This document shows, in pieces, positions 57,517-64,000 of a stretch of 64,000 nucleotides of DNA; the stretch's first letter is position 1, and every line of letters starts with the position of its first letter. Location: NCBI GenBank assembly GCA_958510825.1, contig OY294047.1, forward strand, positions 36,491,747-36,555,746, given 5' to 3'. Position numbers and translations under genes: made by a program. This DNA is from Brachypterus glaber. Its lineage: Eukaryota > Arthropoda > Insecta > Coleoptera > Kateretidae. The notes beneath the pieces are model-generated. The model was given only the letters and a program-made list of their open reading frames with translations. It did not search any database and was not told where the DNA came from.

Positions 57517-58320
57517 CACAGCGCCAGCGCTAGAATAATATTATACGGTAGTTTCGAATTAAAAAAAAAGACAAAAATCGTCCTACACGGAAAGAAATTA
57601 GTGGGCTCTGCGCTATACATTATAAGATATTTGGTAACAGTGGCAAATTATAGTGATTTAAGCTATAGATTATAAGGGACACAATAACTAATAATGTTAA
57701 AAATAAATTGGAAACGATTATATATATTACAGACACGATTATATTTATTACAGGCACTATTATAAATTTACAGAAATTTTATTATATTATAAAAATTATT
57801 AGCACGGACAATAATTAAATCTATTTAAGCTATAAATGCCATACTATTTGTTATATTTTATTATTCACTAAACAATTAAAGTATTTCATATAAATTTTTA
57901 CACTGACTGCCATAATTGTAAGAGAAAGCCTTGTATTTATATAATAAGCGATTATAATTTGCTTGGTATGTGTGTTATAGCGCTCCTAGCTATAATTTTT
58001 TTTTTCCGTGTAGACAAAAAATTCTTGGATATAAATTGATATAAATTTGTTTCATGAAAAAATAAGAAACTTTTTTTTCAAATGTCCGTCTGTCCGTCCG
58101 TTTATCCGATTTCACGATTTTTGTAGACACGATAACTCAAGAACGAATAATCCTATCGTATTGAAATTTTCAGGAAAAATCAAGTTTTATGAGGGGTACA
58201 ACTTCGAAAAATTCTGAAAGATAATTCTGATTAACGTATTTTTTTCAGGAAAAATTACTTTTATTATAAGGATCAATTCTACAAAAAAAAAAAAAATAAA
58301 AATAAAAAATTTTTTTTTCG
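57517..58320 (-). repeat. Repeat family X, copy 4, split by a MITE
   Basis: Left part 57517-57585 (ttcacagcgccagcgctaga, tacggtagtttcgaatt) and right part 58011-58320 (acaaaaaattcttggatata, tgtccgtctgtccgtccg, aactcaagaacgaataatcc) are continuous in copy 3, which dates the MITE as younger. Confidence 0.7.
57586..58010. mobile_element. TA-flanked MITE inside repeat X
   Basis: Ends cacggaaagaaatta and taattttttttttccgtg are inverted, with TA outside (57584-57585, 58011-58012). The uninterrupted site is visible in copy 3 near 56692-56702. Confidence 0.85.
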
Positions 58321-58395
58321 TTTTTTTTTTGAAAAAAGAAAATTTAATAAAAAAAAATTTAAAAATTATTTTTTTTTTCGCAAGAATATCTCGAA

Positions 58396-59500
58396 CACTA
58401 ACTATAGTCGGAGAGCTGGTGACCATTTTTATTTCATTATTTGCTCCCAGCTATATTTCATATATGTCTTAAAGTACATTCTAATTAAGCTATTTTCAAA
58501 TTGCTAGACTCAGGATCCGGTTCCTTTGGGTGCTAGAAGCTCCAAAAGCTATGGCACTGAGCTAGCAAAAATTAATTTTTAACTTTCCGAGTCATATACA
58601 TTTCATTTAATACATTCAGATAAGATATTTTCATAGTTATACACAATAATTCTGGGGCCAAGGGGTAAGAACAGTCTTTAAAAAGTGCATTTGAAATACG
58701 TGATACTTATTTTTTTTAAAGAAATGAGAATATATGAAATGACATTTTAATAGAGATTTCTCCCGTTAGATTAGACAGGGACAAAAGTTCTACCCAAAAA
58801 GGATAGAAGACATACATACACTCCCACTTCCACCCAACCAAACAAATTCTGTATTTGTTCTTTGTTGAACAAATACAATATTTACTTGGCCGGGCGAAAA
58901 GTGCAACTATATTAAAGAAATTACTGGCGCCATCTAAATTTTAGTAGAATTATCTTATTCTACAGATTCACATTAGCTATGTTCGTTCGTGCCGTGCCGT
59001 TCACTGCTACACTTTCCGGCCAACCAAATAAATACTGTATTTGTTGTATGAAAAACAAATACAGTATTTATTTGGTTGGCTGGAAAGTGTAGCACAAATG
59101 AGATAGAGATAGGGTAGACGTCTTTTGTTTCATAATTCTAGTTGTAGAGAGCTCCATTAAATGAAAATTAGACTTTTTACTGTTGACATATGTCAGATAA
59201 AGTTTTAAAGTCTCTTTTTAACTAAACCATAACCCTTATAACTCATGAATAATTGTGTAAACTGTGAAAATAAACTAGTCTAAATGTAATAAATGTAATT
59301 TGTTTGACTCCGTAAGTTAAAAATATTTTTTTTGGGACCCCATTTCACCCCGTTTTCGAGGCTTCTAGCATCCAAAGGAACCCGATCCAGGACCTGGCGA
59401 TTTGCAAATAGCTTAATTTGAATGTACTTTAAGACATATATGAAATACAGCTGGGAGCAAATTATGTAATAAAAATGGTCACCAGCTCTTAGACTACTAT
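58396..59500. mobile_element. 1.1-kb foldback with about 145-bp arms
   Basis: Left gagagctggtgaccattttt ... gctagaagc and right gcttctagc ... aaaaatggtcaccagctctt pair. Inside are two hairpins on actgtatttgtt / aacaaatacagt and ggttggctgg-type sequence (58838-58897, 59018-59090). Confidence 0.8.
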
Positions 59501-59971
59501 GTTAAGCTTGGGTTAAAATAAAAACATCAAATGCCAAAAAATAAATCAATTACAGAATACCGATAAAATCAATCCAAAACGGAACAGGTCCATTTATATC
59601 AATGGCAGACATGTCTATTAATAACAATTAAAACATATCCTCCCACGATGATTTGTATTTCACATGATATGGTGCATGTCACAAACATGCTTCATACACT
59701 TCAAAAACCTGGTAACAATTGTTATTTGTTAGTTGGTTACTTGGGATTAGTTATCACAAATTGCATGGGCGCACATTTTCCGGACCCCTCGCCGATATGG
59801 TTAATAATCAAGGCCAAAACAAATAGAAGAAGAAGAAGTGCACCATAAGTCGGAAGAAAATGGGTTCCATTTATTTAAAACTGCATTTGGTAATAACTGA
59901 ATGAAGAAAGATTATTTCTAAAATACAAATATGTCATGATCAAGATGTAAAGTCATGATAAATAACTTATA
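59501..59971. other. Spacer with a (gaa)-tailed fragment
   Basis: Contains a GC-richer stretch (gcgcacattttccggaccc) followed by agaagaagaagaag at 59825-59838, which looks like a retroposon 3' end of unknown family. The 66-codon frame is not supported. Confidence 0.4.
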
Positions 59972-61147
59972 CACGGTGTATTTGAAATAGCGTCGGAAAT
60001 TTTAACAGGTGATTCTACATGATAAAATATGACAAAAAGTTCCTATGAACATATGTCTAAAAATGCGTCATAGGGGAGCTACGCCCCTTTGAAAGTGGCT
60101 AAAAAAATCGGTTTTTATTTAATAACTAAGGAACCCTTTGAGATATATCAACGAGGCTTTGCACGTCAACTAATCCTACCAAAGCCCGTTTTTATGTGTT
60201 ATTTTCATGTACTTATTTCAACCAGGGGTGTGCGAAACGGGGGGGGCTTATCAGTTTTTTGTCCCAAACTTTTTTCTGTGTAACTTTTTTGCAATTTTAT
60301 TTTTGAAATGTGATTCCTCAGGTCAAAATACATAAAAAAGGTACTCTTGTTGTAATACTGTATTATTAACCGTTTTCGAGAAAAATTCATTTGAAGGTGA
60401 AATTTCACGGTTCGAGGACGAAAATTAAATACTAAAATGTTGAAAACCAAAATTTTAATGATGCAGGGCGAATGTACATTAAAAACTAAGAAAAAAACCT
60501 CATATACAGGTACTTCCAAAAATCAATCCTAATGGAGCTATGGTCTCCTAAATATGCACCAATTTTTAAAGGGCTATTGTAGCTTTAAAAGCGTTTTTTC
60601 GACCTACATGTATGGAAACTTTTTTTCTTAGTTTTTGATGTAGAATAACATTGCATCATTAAAATTTTGGTTTTCGACATTTTAGTATTTAATTTTTCGT
60701 CCTCGAACCGTGAAATTTCACCTCCAAATGAACTTTTCTCGAAAACGGTTAATCCTACAGTATTACAACAAGAGTACTTTTTTTTATGTATTTTGACCTG
60801 AGGAATCATATTTCAAAAATAAAATTGCAAAAAAGTTACACAGAAAAAAGTTTGGGACAAAAAACTGATAAGGCCCCCACGTTTCGCACACCCCTGGTTT
60901 AAATAAGTACGTGAAAATGACATACAAAGATGGGCCTTATTAGGATTAATTCAGGTGCAAAACCTCGTTAATATATCTCAAAGGGTTCGTGAGTTATTAA
61001 ATAAAAACCGATTTTTTTAGCCAATTTCAAAGGGGCGTAGCTCCCTTATGACGCATTTTTAGACATATGTTTATAGGAACTTTTTGTCATATTTTATCAT
61101 GTAGAATCACCTGTTAAAATTTCCGACGCTATTTCAAAAACACCCTG
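59972..61147. mobile_element. Snapback element, family V copy B
   Basis: 1176 bp, ends cacggtgtatttgaaatagc and gctatttcaaaaacaccctg with TA flanks (59970-59971, 61148-61149). Arms match copy A (22758) closely, without the 161-bp duplication. Frames of 64 to 104 codons here repeat those in copy A and are not genes. Confidence 0.85.
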
Positions 61148-61382
61148 TATATATTAAATATAATAATAATTCTATTATAAAAATTTTACATATCCGGAAA
61201 AGGCTAAAAACAAGTTTGCAGATTTTCCATTTTGCTATATTATTTTTAACGTCTCCACTCTTTTTCTTGAGAGAAAACGTCACATTTAGGCACCCTTATA
61301 CAACCTAAATAGATTTAGCTATATCTATCAGCTTGGAAGTTAAGAAAAATTAGGCATGGATAAAAAAGAATTACTTTTAATT

Positions 61383-61655
61383 GGAGGATTGGTATAGTGG
61401 TCTACCGCGTCTGTACATAAGTCTACTAGCCAACTAGCGTGAATTCGATTCTCACTGGCGCCGATTTGCCTTTTTCACTTAATTAATAATTTAAATTTGG
61501 CGAAGGCGTAAGTGAAGCGGACACTCCCTATAAAAACTGGTTAGAAAGTCAGTATAAGCCGGTGGTTCCCTCTACTACTAGCCCACACAAGTCCTGGGCT
61601 TAGGGGATGCTTAATTAAGTAGAATAGTACGTTAAACAAACATGTAATGTAATGT
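61383..61655 (+). mobile_element. SINE, full length, head type 1
   Basis: Head ggaggattggtatagtgg, B-box-like gaattcgattctcactgg, standard body and tail gttaaacaaacatgtaatg. Confidence 0.85.
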
Positions 61656-61916
61656 TTAATGGACTGGAGTTAATATTTTCAAGAATTTGGAACTATAAAA
61701 TTTACTGCGTAGTTACAACTTTTTATAACTGTATTCTCATCAAAATCAATGGAGAGCCCCTAGCACAATCCAAAAGCTTATTTGGGGCTCTCCATGACTA
61801 TGTACCTACACCAAAAATAAATAAACAAATAAATAATGAAATGATTCGTGAACTGTTTGAAAAGCTATTTATTTGACTATTATTGTTATTGTATGTTTGG
61901 AAAAATTAATAGTGTA
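61656..61916. other. Spacer with a short hairpin
   Basis: Contains ggagagcccctag / tttggggctctcc (61751-61793). The 74-codon frame across it is not recognised. Confidence 0.35.
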
Positions 61917-62149
61917 CAGTGTGTTGCAAAAAGAAGTGAACTTCCTCCAATTTTGTTTTTAGCTTTCTATTAATTACTACTTCATCATTAGTGATGACGT
62001 TAAGGAAATATTGTATTTTTCGTAGAAATGGCACTAATCATTAATTATTAATTTGTAAAAATTTTACATTTTCTAATAAATTTCATCTTGCATCTTTTCT
62101 CACTCTCCGATTTTTAGATAAAAAGGGGGCATTTCAAAAAAACACCCTG
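61917..62149. mobile_element. TA-flanked MITE
   Basis: Ends cagtgtgttgcaaaaagaag and catttcaaaaaaacaccctg are imperfect inverted repeats, with TA at 61915-61916 and 62150-62151. Confidence 0.65.
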
Positions 62150-62392
62150 TATCTCATAATATGAGAATATTATTCTCTACTGGGGATAAAACTTGACAAA
62201 AATAAATCAAATGTTCTATAGAATATTGCTAAACTAGATTTATATTCAAAACGGAAAAGAGCCATTTATATCAATGGCAAAGACATGTCGTCTATAAATA
62301 AAAATTAAAACGTTTACTTTTGATTTAAATCCAGATTTACATAATTCACATTATTCACTATATGATTCTTGTCACATACACGCATCGCTATA

Positions 62393-62562
62393 ATATAAAT
62401 AAATAAATAAATAAATAAATAACGTTTATTATCCAACAGTAAAAAAAAAAAACCATTAACAGGATAAATATAAAAAAAAGAACATAAACACATATAAATA
62501 CATATTGCACAATAGGTAAATATAAATCTAAGTAAACATTTAAAAGCAGTTATTAAAATAAT
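62393..62562 (-). mobile_element. 3' UTR and tetranucleotide tail of the LINE
   Basis: Below the stop codon at 62563 the minus strand has about 140 bp of UTR, a T-run, gataataaacg, then a (ttta)n tail at 62395-62421 that marks the 3' end of the retrotransposon. Confidence 0.8.
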
Positions 62563-63999
62563 TTAAGACTCAAATGTTGGATTCTCGTGAAAGAGAATTA
62601 CATTAAGGGAGGAAAAATTAATGTCAATATTGTTATTTAAACTATTGAAATTATTACACATGATATACACCGGCGATTTAAATAGAATGTTTGTTCTGGC
62701 AAAAGGAACCGAAAACGAGCTAACTTGCCTAGTTCTTTCATGGGGTATTTGAAAATTTATTTTACCCAATAAATGTATGCAGTCAATGCGGTTATGAAGG
62801 AGTTTAAATAGAAATGATAGTGCATTATTTTTTCTGCGAACGTCTAACAATAGCAAGTCATATCTATTTAATAGACTGATCTGATCAGTGCCTTGGGCTG
62901 GATAGACCCTTTCAACCCTGAAATTTAAGAATTTTGCGAATCTTCTTTGCACTGATTCAATTTGTAGTCTCTGATTTTCATAAATTGGATACCATACTAT
63001 AGATGCATATTCTAACTTAGATCTTACGAAACTGTAATATAATGATTTTAAACTAGCCATAGTAGTAAAACTAGTAGTATTACGGACTATAAATCCTAAT
63101 AACCTTGCAGCAGACTTACAAATGTTATTAATATGTGGGGAAAAAGTTAACTTAGTGTCATAGGTCACACCTAGATCTTTTATTTCGGTACAACGTTCCA
63201 GTACCTGATTATTTATTTTATAGTTATAAAAAATGGGGTTTACCTTACGTGTAAACGAGACAATTTTGCATTTATTTATATTTAGTTTCAGTCTGTTGTT
63301 TTCACACCATATATATACCTTATCTAGTTCTTGTTGTAATTGCTGACAGTTCGTAATACTCGTAATTATATAAAATATCTTAAGATCATCAGCAAACATA
63401 AGCTTGAAACAATATAGCAGTAGCAGTAAACCATTTATGAAAATCAGAAATAATAAGGGCCCTAAATTAGAACCTTGTGGTACCCCTGACGTTGGAGATA
63501 ATAATACTGACATAAATCCATTGTAGTTTACAAACTGCAATCTGTCAAATAGGTAGGACTTAAAAAGTAAAATAAGTTTAGGGCTAAAACCAATACATTT
63601 TAAACAGTGCAGTAAGATATAATGATCAATTTGATCGAACGCTTTCATTACGTCAGTATATATCACGTCGACTTGACCTCCTTTATCAACATTTTCAATA
63701 ATAATATCGTTGAAACTGGCAAGATTGGTAACAGTTGATCTTTTCTCCATAAATCCATGCTGTTGTGGCGATAAAATATTTTTAACGTCATTATAGATAT
63801 ATTTATATAAAATACATTCAAAAACTTTGACAAAATTGCATAAAATTGAGATCGGGCGGTAGTTACCAATGTTGCCAGGGTCGCCTGATTTTAAAACCGG
63901 GCTGATCCTAGATATTTTCCACATATCGGGAAATTTAGCTGTGTTTAGTATAAGATTATATAAAAAATGCAGAGGAGCTGTTAAAAAGGAAGCACAATC
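62563..63999 (-). CDS. LINE ORF2, 3' part: reverse transcriptase (CR1/Jockey-like)
   Basis: The frame is open from the right edge to a stop at 62563, 478 codons in the window, so its start is outside; the ATG at 63924 is internal. Reverse transcriptase motifs in order: NYRPISILCNFVKVFE, QHGFMEKRST, the first catalytic Asp in DVMKAFDQIDH, GVPQGSNLGP, the FADD box in LMFADDLKIF, then LGVTYDTKLTFSPHI and LEYASIVWYP of the thumb. It copies its own mRNA into a nicked genomic site. No lesion is seen, so the copy may be intact; an endonuclease domain is expected further right. Clade assignment is by general look only. Confidence 0.9.
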   Translation of the reverse strand, partial: DCASFLTAPLHFLYNLILNTAKFPDMWKISRISPVLKSGDPGNIGNYRPISILCNFVKVFECILYKYIYNDVKNILSPQQHGFMEKRSTVTNLASFNDIIIENVDKGGQVDVIYTDVMKAFDQIDHYILLHCLKCIGFSPKLILLFKSYLFDRLQFVNYNGFMSVLLSPTSGVPQGSNLGPLLFLIFINGLLLLLYCFKLMFADDLKIFYIITSITNCQQLQQELDKVYIWCENNRLKLNINKCKIVSFTRKVNPIFYNYKINNQVLERCTEIKDLGVTYDTKLTFSPHINNICKSAARLLGFIVRNTTSFTTMASLKSLYYSFVRSKLEYASIVWYPIYENQRLQIESVQRRFAKFLNFRVERVYPAQGTDQISLLNRYDLLLLDVRRKNNALSFLFKLLHNRIDCIHLLGKINFQIPHERTRQVSSFSVPFARTNILFKSPVYIMCNNFNSLNNNIDINFSSLNVILFHENPTFES

Positions 64000-64000
64000 T

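Overview
The window is animal nuclear DNA from an insect: AT-rich, intron-dominated, and packed with short terminal-inverted-repeat elements, tRNA-derived SINEs, non-LTR retrotransposon tails and one Ty3/Gypsy LTR element. No bacterial-style operon, CRISPR array or genuine stand-alone tRNA gene is visible. I cannot name the species; a beetle-like genome is a guess from the repeat style only.

One host gene is present. Ten minus-strand exons between 35894 and 1262 join in perfect phase with consensus GT/AG sites and encode 751 codons of EFA6 (PSD family), the guanine-nucleotide exchange factor for ARF6. In transcript order they give the second half of a PDZ domain (35828..35894, 31420..31473), a long low-complexity linker (24137..24324, 19525..19719, 15173..15432, 12441..13128), the Sec7 catalytic domain (7293..7540, 5860..6053, 2283..2475) and the first strand of the PH domain (1262..1428). 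The first PDZ exon and the promoter lie to the right of 35894 and were not found; the rest of the PH domain and the C-terminal coiled coil lie off the left edge.

Nearly everything else is repeats. Left part (1-12 kb): a 19-bp minisatellite with higher-order units, TA-flanked snapback elements and SINEs. Middle (12-36 kb): near-perfect long hairpins, a SINE cluster with different tRNA heads, a TTAA-flanked piggyBac-like non-autonomous element, a composite nest of at least five insertions (20.9-24.1 kb), a LINE tail inside a MITE, and a 1.9-kb long inverted repeat. At 36.5-42.3 kb sits a young 5.8-kb Ty3/Gypsy element, antisense to EFA6, with matching 505-bp LTRs, intact gag, and pol broken by one in-frame stop in integrase. 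Right part (43-64 kb): more snapback elements, a second TTAA element, a 200-bp assembly gap, and at the right edge the 3' half of a CR1/Jockey-like LINE.

I do not see a clearly new cellular system. The observations most worth a second look are: one SINE body attached to three different tRNA-like heads; repeats lying 7-8 nt from two EFA6 splice donors; TTAA elements carrying arrays of short palindromes; one TA-flanked family present both as a plain element and as snapback dimers; and many long hairpins inside one pre-mRNA.
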